Of a stretch of 41,818 bases of DNA, positions 16,025 through 24,612 are shown piece by piece. Within the stretch, counting starts at the first letter, position 1. Each line of letters opens with the position of its first letter. Made by a program: the position numbers and the translations under genes. Source of the DNA: Syntrophobacteraceae bacterium. GTDB lineage: Bacteria; Desulfobacterota; Syntrophobacteria; Syntrophobacterales; Syntrophobacteraceae. Below the pieces are notes generated by a model. The model was not told the origin of the DNA and did no database searches. It was given only the letters and a program-made list of their open reading frames with translations. The DNA is taken from positions 1-41,818 of the forward strand of contig JALOOX010000030.1 of the NCBI GenBank assembly GCA_025454175.1, read 5' to 3'.

Positions 16025-16890
16025 GCGTCCGCCCCCGCCTCGGCGCGGCCGGCCCATAAGCCTTCGGGCTTCAGGAGCAGGAGGGCAATGAGGACCACCG
16101 CGCTCACCAGCTCGCGCCAGCTCCCTCCCAGAAAGAAGATGGTGGAGGACTCCATGGCTCCCAGCAGCCACCCCCCGAGGAGGAGTCCCCGGGTGCGTCC
16201 CACACCCGCGAATATGGACACGATGATGGCGAGAAGTGTAGGCTCGGACCCGCCGAATGGATGCAAATAGGCCATCTGAGCGTAAAGGGGCCCGGCCAGG
16301 CCGATCAGCGCTCCGCCCAATCCAAAGGCGACGAGACTCATGCGGTCCACGTGGATTCCGGCGAGCCTGGCCGCCTCCCGGTCCTGGATGGTGGCGCGCA
16401 GGGCCTTGCCCAGGAATGTTTTCCTCATGAGTAGATGGATCGCCAGGGTTGCGAGGAGCGAGGTCAGAACAATGGAGATCTGGGTGTCCGAGACGTAAGC
16501 ATCGAGCGATTTGAGATGAAAAAGTCTTCCGTGGCTGATCAGCCGGTAATCGGCGGTGAAGAGATACAGCATGCTGTTCTGAAGCACCAGGGCCAGGCCG
16601 AAGGTGACCACCAGGGTGTTGAGCTCGAGGGGCTCGCGTATGCGCCGCAGAAGCCCATGCAGCAGGAGGGAGGCGATCACGAGGGATGCAATGCTGAATG
16701 GGACGGTCCAGATCACCGGCATGCCAAACCCCCCGTGGAGGAGGTAGGCGATGTAGCCGCCCAGCAGGATCAGCTCTCCGTGAGCCAGGTTGAAGGCCCG
16801 GGTGACGCCAAAGATGAGCGCGAAGCCGAGGGCAATCAGGGCGTAAAAAGAGCCGAGAGCGAGCGAATTCACCAAAAGCTGCATCCACAT
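16021..16890 (-). CDS. livH: Branched-chain-type ABC transporter permease LivH
   Basis: This is the partner permease of LivM. The 289-residue product begins with a membrane helix (LLVNSLALGSFYALIALGFALIFGVTRAFNLAHGEL), the hallmark N-terminus of LivH, followed by about seven more hydrophobic stretches. The cytoplasmic EAA loop KALRATIQDREAARLAGIHVDRM is present. The start is ATG 16890, 36 bases after livK, and the end overlaps livM by four bases. Confidence 0.94.
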   Translation of the reverse strand: MWMQLLVNSLALGSFYALIALGFALIFGVTRAFNLAHGELILLGGYIAYLLHGGFGMPVIWTVPFSIASLVIASLLLHGLLRRIREPLELNTLVVTFGLALVLQNSMLYLFTADYRLISHGRLFHLKSLDAYVSDTQISIVLTSLLATLAIHLLMRKTFLGKALRATIQDREAARLAGIHVDRMSLVAFGLGGALIGLAGPLYAQMAYLHPFGGSEPTLLAIIVSIFAGVGRTRGLLLGGWLLGAMESSTIFFLGGSWRELVSAVVLIALLLLKPEGLWAGRAEAGADA

Positions 16891-16926
16891 GGAACTGACC
16901 GCGAGGATTTCACTGGTCCCGCAGGC

Positions 16927-18162
16927 TCATGGCCCCGGCCACTGGACGGACCCAACGGCTCGGTCTCCCGGGTACACAGCCACCAGCCTTCCCCCCTGGA
17001 CCTGAACCACCACCTGCCGATAATGTCTGGGATCTCCCTTTTCGTCGAAGACCAGGCGCTCCATGGGCGTCGGCAAATCCAGTTCCCGGAGCCGCCGGCT
17101 CACGTCCTCCCCCTTGAGATTTCCCCCGGCCGTCAGGTCCTGCTCGACTGCGGCGAGCAAGGCTCTCGCCGAGGTATATCCGTGCATGGTGGTCGTATTG
17201 GCCGGCTTGCCGAATCGCCGCTGGAACCCCTGGGCGAAGTACCGTGAAGCCTCCTCCGTCCCGGGAAGCGTGATCCCGTTGTGCCAGGCGCACATGCCGA
17301 AAAGAAGCTCGGCGGCCGCACCCATCTCCTGGATGAAGCTCGGGTAAGCCACGCCCCAGGGCCCCACGTATGCTTTCAAGGCGATGTTCTGTTCCCTGAT
17401 CTGGCGCGCGAGGATCAGGTGGTCGGGGAAGAAGCCGCCGCAGACCAGAGCCTCCACCCGGGCTGCGCGCACCTTGAGGAGGAACGCCGAAAAATCGGGC
17501 TGGCCCGGCCTGAATTTCTCGAAAATCTTGACATGAATGCCTGCCTGCGTCAGCCGGGCTTCCACTTCCTGCCCGAATTCCGTGGACCCGGGCGTGGCTG
17601 TGTAAAGGATAGCCACGGAGGCCGGCCGGACCACCTGCTGGATGAACCCGCAGAGAGGCTCGACGATGCCGTCCAGGTGCGCCACCCGGAAAAAGAACGG
17701 GTTGTCCCGACCAAGGGTCAAAGATCGCTGGAGACTGGCGGAGGCCACGTAAGGCACACGGTACCTGGCCGCCAGCTCGCTCACGGGGCCGACCAGCGAA
17801 TCAACGTATCCACCCACCAGACCGCTCACCCGGCTCCGGTAGAGCAAATCCTCGGCCTGGTTGATGGCGACCTCGGGAAGGCTCTGGTCGTCACGGCTGA
17901 TGAGCTCAATCCTTCTTCCCAGGATGCCGCCCTTCGCGTTCATCTCCTCCACGGCGAAGAGAATCCCCTCATGGATCTCTATCCCGTGCCTGGCCAGTTT
18001 TCCGGTGAGCGGGTTGATTTCGCCAATGCGAATTGCGGCGCATTGGCCCTCTCCCGCCGGGAGATGGGAGACCAGGCACAGCAACAGCGCCAGGAAAGTC
18101 GGCCAAGGGCCGGAAGCCCCGCCCCGCCCCGCATGAATTCGGCGGAAAGGCTCAAGAATCAT
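16927..18162 (-). CDS. livK: Liv-type periplasmic substrate-binding protein
   Basis: This captures the ligand for the LivHMGF importer in the periplasm. The 411-residue product has an N-terminal signal peptide (hydrophobic core FLALLLCLVSHLPAG, residues 23-37) and a type I periplasmic-binding fold. Typical segments are IRIGEINPLTGKLARHG, VGGYVDSLVGPVSELA and YVGPWGVAYPSFIQEMG. No lipobox was recognised. ATG 18162 overlaps the upstream stop as ATGA, with no independent Shine-Dalgarno, so translation is probably coupled. The co-transcribed CoA ligase suggests an aromatic or branched acid rather than leucine as the ligand; this is inference. Confidence 0.92.
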   Translation of the reverse strand: MILEPFRRIHAGRGGASGPWPTFLALLLCLVSHLPAGEGQCAAIRIGEINPLTGKLARHGIEIHEGILFAVEEMNAKGGILGRRIELISRDDQSLPEVAINQAEDLLYRSRVSGLVGGYVDSLVGPVSELAARYRVPYVASASLQRSLTLGRDNPFFFRVAHLDGIVEPLCGFIQQVVRPASVAILYTATPGSTEFGQEVEARLTQAGIHVKIFEKFRPGQPDFSAFLLKVRAARVEALVCGGFFPDHLILARQIREQNIALKAYVGPWGVAYPSFIQEMGAAAELLFGMCAWHNGITLPGTEEASRYFAQGFQRRFGKPANTTTMHGYTSARALLAAVEQDLTAGGNLKGEDVSRRLRELDLPTPMERLVFDEKGDPRHYRQVVVQVQGGRLVAVYPGDRAVGSVQWPGP

Positions 18163-19004
18163 TTTGGAACGGTCAGCGTGTAACCCACATGGCCGAAGGC
18201 GAAGCCATTTCCGAATTCCGCCGCCAGCCGGGCGATGGGGCCCTGCCCGGTGCAGTGGCTCGTGGCGAGGGTCTCCAGCTGGTACTGCTTCAGCACCGGG
18301 ATGGTCTGGTCCAGCTGGGACTGCGGCGAGAACCCCAGGTGGGTGCCCCCGAGTATGGCGCGGAGCCTGTCGACGCCCGTCCCGGCGATGAAATGATCCA
18401 GGATATTGATGAGCCCGGCATGAGCGCACCCGAGAATCACCACCAGTCCGCTCGAAGTCTTCAGCACCAGGGAGTAGTCATCCAGAAAGGGGTCGGGGAC
18501 CCATTGGCCGTTCTGGCGCACCACGAACTTGGGGTCTCCCAGCTCGAAGGGAGTCTTTCTCGGCACCACTCCGCTCACAAAAACGTTTTCCATGATTTCC
18601 GTGAGCCCGGTCTGCCATTTGAACCGCGCGCCGCGCGTCGTCAAATAAGCCTCACGCCAGGGAATGCCTATGGAGACCGGCTTCTCCTCGGGGCCGACCG
18701 GCATCCAGCGGAAACGCTCTCCCAGGACATCCGGATGAGCAACGATGTCGCAGGGACCGTGGACTCCGAGGAATGCCAGCATCCCCCCGGTGTGGTCGAA
18801 ATGTCCGTGGCTCAGCACCACCTGAGACACCGACTTGAGATCTTTTTGCAGCCGCAGGGCGTTCTGCACCAGGCTGAATCCCTGCCCGGTGTCGAAGAGG
18901 ATGTTGCCGCCGGGCGTTTCCACAAAAGCCGCAAAACCATGCTCTCCCAGCAGTCCCGGGGTTGGCACGGTGTTCTCACACAAAACCGTGATTTTGAACT
19001 CCAT
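18159..19004 (-). CDS. Metallo-beta-lactamase-fold hydrolase, COG1237-like
   Basis: The 281-residue product has the metal-binding motif LSHGHFDHTGG, with H66, H68, D70 and H71. Further ligand candidates lie in VILGCAHAGLINI, GGTHLGFS and ATSHCTG. The overall pattern (an N-terminal VLCENT segment, LFDTGQG, CAHAG) matches proteins annotated as dihydropterin ribofuranosylaminobenzene phosphate synthases, though most bacterial members have no proven role. The start is ATG 19004 with GGGAGG six bases upstream. It is fused by a four-base overlap to livK and follows the CoA ligase, so it may process the imported compound or its CoA ester. Confidence 0.82.
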   Translation of the reverse strand: MEFKITVLCENTVPTPGLLGEHGFAAFVETPGGNILFDTGQGFSLVQNALRLQKDLKSVSQVVLSHGHFDHTGGMLAFLGVHGPCDIVAHPDVLGERFRWMPVGPEEKPVSIGIPWREAYLTTRGARFKWQTGLTEIMENVFVSGVVPRKTPFELGDPKFVVRQNGQWVPDPFLDDYSLVLKTSSGLVVILGCAHAGLINILDHFIAGTGVDRLRAILGGTHLGFSPQSQLDQTIPVLKQYQLETLATSHCTGQGPIARLAAEFGNGFAFGHVGYTLTVPK

Positions 19005-19020
19005 GTCCGCCTCCCAAATG

Positions 19021-19047
19021 CATACCCCCGCGCTGGGCGGGGGTATG
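19021..19047 (-). other. Perfect 11-bp hairpin between CoA ligase and hydrolase genes
   Basis: CATACCCCCGC and GCGGGGGTATG form a perfect stem around a 5-base loop. It lies 17 bases upstream of the ATG of the metallo-hydrolase and 31 bases past the CoA-ligase stop. No T-run follows, so it is more likely an RNA-processing, stabilising or partial-termination element inside the operon than a full terminator. Confidence 0.6.
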
Positions 19048-19078
19048 GTCTAACCAGAATGGTCCAGCCGAAGCGCTC

Positions 19079-20716
19079 CTAACGCAGCTTGCGGCGCAGC
19101 AGCTTGCCGGTGGGCGTACGCGGCAGCTCGCTCACATACTCGAAAACCCGCGGCAGCTTGTAAATAGCGATGTGCTCCTTCAAGAACTCCTTCAGCTCAT
19201 CACTCAGCTTGTCGCCGCCCTCGAAGCCAGGCTTGCAGACGATGACGGCCTTGGTGATCTGTCCCTTGTCGGGGTCGGGCACGCCCACGACGCCGACATC
19301 GGCGATGGCCGGATGCTTGGCGATGGCTTCCTCCACTTCCGCAGGTCCGATGCGGTACCCGGAGCTCTTGATCATGTCGTCTTCGCGGGAAACGAAGAAG
19401 ATGTTGCCGTCCTCATTCATGAAGACCGCGTCACCCATCTGATTCCAGCCGTTGACGACGCCCTTCTTCTGGGACTTGAGCAGCTTCTCGTTGTCCTCGT
19501 AAGGCTTCCAGTAAAGGCTGCCCGAGGCTCCCTTGAGCAGCATGCTGCCGATGTCGCCGGGTTTGCAGTCCTTGCCCTCGGCATCCACCACCCTGACGAG
19601 CACGCCGGGCAGGGCCTTGCCGATGGAATTGGGAACGGGCTCCGGGTTCATGGTGTTGGAGGTCACCAGGTGGAGCATTTCGGTGCCGCCCAGACCTTCC
19701 CAGATCGGTTTGCCGGTGAGCGCTGTCCAGGCATCGAGGGTCTCGGAGCCCAGGGCATCGCCGCCCGACGTGTACATCCGAATGGAGCTGACGTCGTACT
19801 TCTTGAAATCCGGGAACTTCATGAGACCGCGGTATGCCGTGGGAAGACCCGTCATGACCGTGATCTTATGCTTGGAGATGAGCTCCATCATGTCCTGAGG
19901 AGTGAACTTGGGAATCAGGGAGATGGCGGCCCCTCCTTCGAAGGGCAGCAGGGTGAAGGTGCCGAAGCCGGCGGCGAAGGAAACGGGAGCGGCGCCGCCC
20001 AGGGTGTCGCCGGGGGCCAGCTTGTACACGTACTTGTTGACGATCTGCGCTTCAATGATGACCGGGCGGACAAAGTGGATGCAGCCCTTGGGCATGCCGG
20101 TCGTGCCCGAGGTGTAGAGGATGATTCCGACGTCGTCGGCCTTGAGCATGGTGGGATCCAGGTTCGGCGAGCCCTTCTCCAGCATCTCCTCGAAAACCTG
20201 GTCTCCCCCGGCCTTGACTTCATCGGGCTTCCCCCCGATGACAATCACCTTGGTCCCGTGCTTGAAATCGGGCTTGGCTTTCGCCACGGCGTCCATGAGG
20301 GGAGCGTTGACAATGAAATACCTCATCTCGGCGTTGTTGGCCACGAAGGCCACTTCCTCTCCGGACCACAGGGGCGACGTGGGGACGGGGATGGCTCCGA
20401 TCTTTTCGATGGCGAAAACGGCTACGATCGCCTGGGGGGAGTTGACGAGCCGGATTCCGACTCGATCCTGAGCTTCGACACCCGACTCCTTGAGAGCATT
20501 GCCGAACTTGTTGACCATCTGCTGAAGCTGGGCGTAGGAAATGGTCTTGTCCATGAACTTGATGGCGGGGTTGTCGCCCCTGCCTTCGCGAACGTGCCGG
20601 TCGATCAGGAATTCGGCGATGTTGAGCTCGGCGGGAATATTGGCAAACTCCTCGGGAACGATGTACTCAGGCCACGTGTCTCTGGGTGGAATGAAATTCT
20701 CCGGTATCTTACCCAT
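19079..20716 (-). CDS. Aryl/acyl-CoA ligase, benzoate-CoA ligase family
   Basis: This AMP-forming enzyme should activate a carboxylic acid to its CoA thioester. The 545-residue product has the ATP loop YTSGTTGMPKG, the WEGLGGTEM adenylation motif, a GDAVFMNEDG hinge-region segment and the C-terminal lysine loop RTPTGKLLRRKL with K538. The overall sequence most resembles benzoate- and 2-aminobenzoate-CoA ligases, but the exact substrate is not determined. The ATG at 20716 has GGAGGG seven bases upstream; an in-frame TTG six bases earlier is less likely. It heads the operon with the hydrolase and livKHMGF, which suggests uptake and activation of one compound. Confidence 0.88.
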   Translation of the reverse strand: MGKIPENFIPPRDTWPEYIVPEEFANIPAELNIAEFLIDRHVREGRGDNPAIKFMDKTISYAQLQQMVNKFGNALKESGVEAQDRVGIRLVNSPQAIVAVFAIEKIGAIPVPTSPLWSGEEVAFVANNAEMRYFIVNAPLMDAVAKAKPDFKHGTKVIVIGGKPDEVKAGGDQVFEEMLEKGSPNLDPTMLKADDVGIILYTSGTTGMPKGCIHFVRPVIIEAQIVNKYVYKLAPGDTLGGAAPVSFAAGFGTFTLLPFEGGAAISLIPKFTPQDMMELISKHKITVMTGLPTAYRGLMKFPDFKKYDVSSIRMYTSGGDALGSETLDAWTALTGKPIWEGLGGTEMLHLVTSNTMNPEPVPNSIGKALPGVLVRVVDAEGKDCKPGDIGSMLLKGASGSLYWKPYEDNEKLLKSQKKGVVNGWNQMGDAVFMNEDGNIFFVSREDDMIKSSGYRIGPAEVEEAIAKHPAIADVGVVGVPDPDKGQITKAVIVCKPGFEGGDKLSDELKEFLKEHIAIYKLPRVFEYVSELPRTPTGKLLRRKLR

Positions 20717-20774
20717 CCTCAATCCCTCCTATGTGCTCTAAGAAAACCAAATGGTGAACGCTGCAAAGACAATG

Positions 20775-20788
20775 TGGTCGTGCGACCA
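20775..20788. promoter_or_regulatory. Perfect palindrome, candidate operator
   Basis: TGGTCG and CGACCA flank a 2-base centre, 58 bases upstream of the CoA-ligase start. A second, partial match (CGGTCGCACCG) lies at 20906-20916. Such sites are typical targets of TetR- or GntR-type repressors that sense CoA esters. No regulator gene of that kind is in the window. Confidence 0.45.
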
Positions 20789-21105
20789 TAAAGCAAGGGA
20801 CCTTCAGCACCTCGTGACTTTGTTCAGTCCACCTCCTTTCCCACCTCGTGAGCCGCCGGATGGAGCGCGGCAGCTGAAAATCCGGCAAGGTCCTTCAAGG
20901 AAAGACGGTCGCACCGCTGGATGATATCGCGCTAAAGATCGAAAGAGACGCCACGTGAAAAAGAGTTCAGGGTCGGACGGCGCCGCATGGGAAGAGGATG
21001 TCCGAGAAAGGGCTGTGCGCTTGGAGGAATCCGCTCGATGTGCGCCGGAGCTTGTGCCCCGGACTCCGCTTCTCTGCTCAGCTTCACCTGGGAGGCCAGC
21101 AACGG
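20789..21105. other. Noncoding interval upstream of the CoA-ligase operon
   Basis: Apart from the partial operator-like match at 20906-20916, nothing was recognised. A 63-codon plus-strand frame at 20955-21146 overlaps the CBS gene, has no ribosome-binding site and no recognisable sequence. No convincing -35/-10 pair for the ligase gene was identified. Confidence 0.4.
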
Positions 21106-21714
21106 CTAGGGGCTTGAAGCCACAACTTCAAACCCGTGCTTCTTGAGCTCGTCCACAATGGGTTTCAGATCGCATTTCTTTAGTCTCAGCGAATAGACTC
21201 GGTCTGGACCTTCTACCGCCGACAGATGACAAATGCTGATCACCTCTCCCTGACCCTTCTGGACCAGGCGGGTGATCTCGTCCAATGGACTGGCGGACGA
21301 GGAAACCTTCACATCCACCCGGGAAGAGCTGTCCAGCATGCCCAGCACCGTGATGAATGCCGACAGGATGTCCACCACCGTGATGACGCCCACCAGCTTG
21401 CCGTTTTCGACAACGGGGAGCCCACCGATCTTTTTCGAAAGGATGAGACGGGCAGCCTCCTCCAGGGGCATGTCCGGCACGGCCTTGTACGGCTTTCTGA
21501 CCATGACGTCCTCGAGGGAGAGCTCCTCCAGCATCGAGGCGATGAGCACGCCCCGCAAGTCGGCGTCCGTCACCCAGCCCACAAGCTGCTGCTCCGCATC
21601 CACCACCGGCAGGTGGCGTATGGACCCCTGCTTCATGATGCTCAGCGCTTCCTGGATGGAAGCTTCCTTGTGGACGGTCACAACGCTGGTCGTCATCCAA
21701 TGGCGGACTATCAC
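21106..21714 (-). CDS. CBS-pair protein with C-terminal ACT-like domain (AcuB-like)
   Basis: The 202-residue product has two CBS motifs (residues about 1-60 and 70-128), with SIRHLPVVDAEQQLVGWVTDADLRG and KIGGLPVVENGKLVGVITVVDIL. A C-terminal segment of about 65 residues resembles the ACT domain of AcuB-type proteins. CBS pairs usually bind adenosine nucleotides and regulate a partner. The start is GTG 21714 with GGGGAG upstream. It lies 389 bases before the CoA-ligase gene in the same direction; AcuB homologues often neighbour acyl-CoA synthetases, but a functional link here is inference. Confidence 0.82.
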   Translation of the reverse strand: MIVRHWMTTSVVTVHKEASIQEALSIMKQGSIRHLPVVDAEQQLVGWVTDADLRGVLIASMLEELSLEDVMVRKPYKAVPDMPLEEAARLILSKKIGGLPVVENGKLVGVITVVDILSAFITVLGMLDSSSRVDVKVSSSASPLDEITRLVQKGQGEVISICHLSAVEGPDRVYSLRLKKCDLKPIVDELKKHGFEVVASSP

Positions 21715-21895
21715 CGAAGCTCCCCTGCGCAGCTGATATGAAATGCCGACGATTCTGGCTCGAAGCTCGACTCATGGAGCCCCCGAAGTTCCCCACAACT
21801 CCTTTGGCAACCTATGCGAGAATGAAAAGGATTGCAAGGGAAAAGTTCCACAAACCCGCACCCCGTTTGGAATTGAACCCCGAACTTCGCACACG

Positions 21896-21957
21896 GCGGC
21901 CCCGTCTCCCCATCTCCCCCTCTCCCCGCCTCCCGGTCTTCCCGCCCCCCAGTCCGG
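21896..21957. repeat. Pyrimidine-rich intergenic repeat related to 1629-1699
   Basis: CCCCGTCTCCCCATCTCCCC followed by CTCTCCCCGCCTCCCGGTCTTCCC is, on the opposite strand, a relative of the GGAGACCGGGGGATGGGGAG element after ribF. It lies between the divergent CBS and pyrG genes, upstream of the pyrG promoter. Confidence 0.45.
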
Positions 21958-21984
21958 TTACTCCCTCGCGCCCATGGGCGTCAA

Positions 21985-22012
21985 TTGACTTTGGACCTCC
22001 TTCTGCTATACT
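21985..22012 (+). promoter_or_regulatory. Sigma-70 promoter of pyrG
   Basis: TTGACT (21985-21990) and TATACT (22007-22012) are 16 bases apart. Transcription should begin near 22019, giving a leader of about 70 bases before the preferred pyrG start at 22088. Confidence 0.65.
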
Positions 22013-22087
22013 CGCCCCAACCATTTCGATGTGTCAGATCATGAACCCGAAAAGACCTGTCTCTGTCAGCCTAACGGAGAGGATGCT

Positions 22088-23758
22088 TTGCGACAGCCTA
22101 AATTCATATTCATCACGGGCGGGGTGCTTTCGTCCCTCGGGAAAGGGCTGGCGGCCGCCTCCATCGGCGCCCTCATGGAAAGCCGTGGACTGCGCGTTTC
22201 CATGCAGAAGCTGGATCCCTACATCAACGTCGATCCCGGGACCATGAACCCCTTCCAGCACGGGGAGGTCTACGTCACCGATGACGGTGCCGAGACGGAT
22301 CTCGACCTGGGTCACTACGAGCGGTTCACCCACGCGAGGATGTCCAAGAACAACAACTACACGTCGGGCGGCATCTACTACTCGGTGATCACCAAGGAGC
22401 GCCGCGGGGACTATCTCGGGGGAACCGTTCAGGTCATTCCTCACGTCACCGATGAGATCAAGGCGTGCATCCGGGGTGCCGTGGACAGTGTGGACATCCT
22501 CATCGTGGAGATCGGCGGGACCGTCGGCGACATCGAGAGCCTTCCCTTCCTGGAGGCCATCCGCCAGTTCCGAAACGACGTGGGCCGGGAGAACGCCATT
22601 TACATCCACGTGACTCTTGTGCCCTATCTGAAGGTTTCAGGCGAGGTGAAAACCAAGCCGACCCAGCACAGCGTCAAGGAGCTCCTGGGAATCGGCATTC
22701 AACCGGACATTCTCCTCTGCCGGACCGAGAAGATCCTCCCTCCCGAGATTAAGGTCAAGATCGCGCATTTCTGCAACGTGGAGCCGGACGCCGTCATCAC
22801 CGCCAAGGATGTGGACTGCATCTACGAGGTTCCGCTGCTGTTTCACCAGGAGGGGCTGGACGAGAAGATCGTGCGGCTCCTGAACATCTGGACGCGGGCC
22901 CCGGTCCTGGACCAGTGGCAGGAGCTGGTGAGCCGCTTCAAGGAGCCCGCCCACGAGGTGCGCATCGCCATCGTGGGGAAATACATCGATCTCACGGAAT
23001 CCTACAAGAGCCTGAACGAAGCGCTGGTTCACGGCGGTATTGCCCACGGAGCCAGGGTTTTACTGGATTTTGTCGATTCCGAGAATGTCGAAAAGGAGGG
23101 AGGCGAGGCCCTCATCGAGGGGGCCGACGGCATCCTGGTGCCGGGCGGCTTCGGTCAGCGCGGGATCGAGGGGAAGGTCAAGGCGATTCAATACGCCCGG
23201 GAAAACAGGATCCCGTTTCTGGGCATCTGCCTCGGGATGCAGCTGGCCACGGTGGAATTCTCACGACACATCGCCGGTCTCGAGAAGGCCCACAGCATGG
23301 AGTTCGACAAGCACACGGCCCACCCCGTCATTTTTCTCATGCGGGAGTGGTTCGACTACAAGAACAACCGGGTCGTTCGCCGCGATGAAACCTCGGATTT
23401 CGGGGGAACCATGCGTCTCGGGGCCTATCCATGTCACCTCGAGCCCGAAAGCCTGGCCGCTCGAGCCTACGGCCGCGCGGAGATATCGGAGCGGCATCGG
23501 CATCGTTACGAGTTCAACAATGAATACCGGGACCTGCTGGCCGAGAAGGGGCTGCGATTCACGGGGCTTTCGCCCGACCGACACCTGGTCGAGATCGTGG
23601 AGCTGCCCGATCACCCATGGTTCCTGGGCTGCCAGTTTCACCCGGAGTTCCAATCCCGTCCCATGGAGCCCCATCCGCTGTTCAAGGCATTCGTGGGGGC
23701 GGCTCTCGAGGAGGTCCGGCGCCGGAGCCCGGAGACCTCCAAGGAGTGCGAATGCTGA
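22088..23758 (+). CDS. pyrG: CTP synthase
   Basis: CTP synthase aminates UTP to CTP using glutamine and ATP. The 556-residue product has the synthetase domain, with P-loop [11 protein letters not shown] near residues 10-20 and [16 protein letters not shown], and a class I glutaminase domain with GICLGMQ (Cys381) and the HPEF triad region. The start chosen is TTG 22088: GGAGAGG lies five bases upstream and the protein then begins exactly where homologues do ([11 protein letters not shown]). A GTG at 22031 would add 19 residues and leave a leader of only about 12 bases. The stop overlaps kdsA by seven bases. Confidence 0.95.
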   Translation: MRQPKFIFITGGVLSSLGKGLAAASIGALMESRGLRVSMQKLDPYINVDPGTMNPFQHGEVYVTDDGAETDLDLGHYERFTHARMSKNNNYTSGGIYYSVITKERRGDYLGGTVQVIPHVTDEIKACIRGAVDSVDILIVEIGGTVGDIESLPFLEAIRQFRNDVGRENAIYIHVTLVPYLKVSGEVKTKPTQHSVKELLGIGIQPDILLCRTEKILPPEIKVKIAHFCNVEPDAVITAKDVDCIYEVPLLFHQEGLDEKIVRLLNIWTRAPVLDQWQELVSRFKEPAHEVRIAIVGKYIDLTESYKSLNEALVHGGIAHGARVLLDFVDSENVEKEGGEALIEGADGILVPGGFGQRGIEGKVKAIQYARENRIPFLGICLGMQLATVEFSRHIAGLEKAHSMEFDKHTAHPVIFLMREWFDYKNNRVVRRDETSDFGGTMRLGAYPCHLEPESLAARAYGRAEISERHRHRYEFNNEYRDLLAEKGLRFTGLSPDRHLVEIVELPDHPWFLGCQFHPEFQSRPMEPHPLFKAFVGAALEEVRRRSPETSKECEC

Positions 23759-24612
23759 GGAGGGAGAGCAGGCCGTCGGCGGCTTTCGAGGTCCTGGGGC
23801 AGCGGATATCGAGGGACGGTTTTTTCGTGATCGGTGGTCCCTGTGTCATAGAGAGTGAGAAGTCTTCTCTCGACGCGGCCCGATTCATGTCGGAAGCGTG
23901 CCGCGAGCTCGGCATCCCCTACGTTTTCAAGAGCTCGTACGACAAGGCCAACCGCACATCCATCGCATCCTACCGGGGGCCGGGCATCGGGCCTGGGCTC
24001 GAGATACTCGCCAGGGTGCGGCAGGAAGTCGGAGTGCCCGTTCTGACGGATGTGCACGGCGCAGCCGAAGCCGCTCGGGCCGGCGAGGTCGTTGACATTC
24101 TCCAGATTCCGGCGTTCCTGGCGCGCCAGACGGATCTGCTGCTGGCGGCCGGCCGAACCGGCAAGCCGGTCAACATCAAGAAGAGCCAGTTCCTGGCTCC
24201 GTGGGATATGGCTCAAGTGATCTCCAAGGTCCGGGAGACGGGCAACGGCAGGCTCCTTCTGACCGAACGGGGAACCTCCTTCGGCTACAATAACCTCGTG
24301 GTCGACATGCGCTCCATCCCCATCATGGCCGAATGGGGCCATCCGGTGGTCTTCGACGCCACCCACAGCGTACAGCTTCCAGGAGGTCAGGGGTTCGCCT
24401 CGGGCGGACAGCGGCAGTTCGTTGCGCCCCTGGCCTGCGCGGCGGTGGCGGCGGGGGCCCACGGAGTTTTCATCGAGGTCCACGAGGATCCCGATCGGGC
24501 CCTCTGTGACGGACCCAACTCCCTGGCCCTCGGCGATGTCCCTCCATTGCTGAGGATGCTGGCCGGGATTTACCGCCAGGTTCGATGCACGTTTGACGGG
24601 AGCTTGCCATGA
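23752..24612 (+). CDS. kdsA: KDO-8-phosphate synthase
   Basis: KdsA condenses PEP with arabinose-5-phosphate to give 3-deoxy-D-manno-octulosonate-8-phosphate for LPS. The 286-residue product has the motifs [50 protein letters not shown] and [12 protein letters not shown]. The ATG at 23752 lies inside the end of pyrG, with AAGGAG five bases upstream. The stop overlaps kdsC as ATGA. Confidence 0.97.
   Translation: MLRRESRPSAAFEVLGQRISRDGFFVIGGPCVIESEKSSLDAARFMSEACRELGIPYVFKSSYDKANRTSIASYRGPGIGPGLEILARVRQEVGVPVLTDVHGAAEAARAGEVVDILQIPAFLARQTDLLLAAGRTGKPVNIKKSQFLAPWDMAQVISKVRETGNGRLLLTERGTSFGYNNLVVDMRSIPIMAEWGHPVVFDATHSVQLPGGQGFASGGQRQFVAPLACAAVAAGAHGVFIEVHEDPDRALCDGPNSLALGDVPPLLRMLAGIYRQVRCTFDGSLP

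Noticed and set aside
15065..16888. Apparent livH-livM fusion frame of 607 codons
   Set aside because: The upstream half is not hydrophobic and is only the alternative frame of livH; ATGA overlap at 16021-16024 gives a normal livM.
20955..21146. Plus-strand 63-codon frame between the CoA-ligase and CBS genes
   Set aside because: Overlaps the CBS coding end, no ribosome-binding site, no recognisable sequence.
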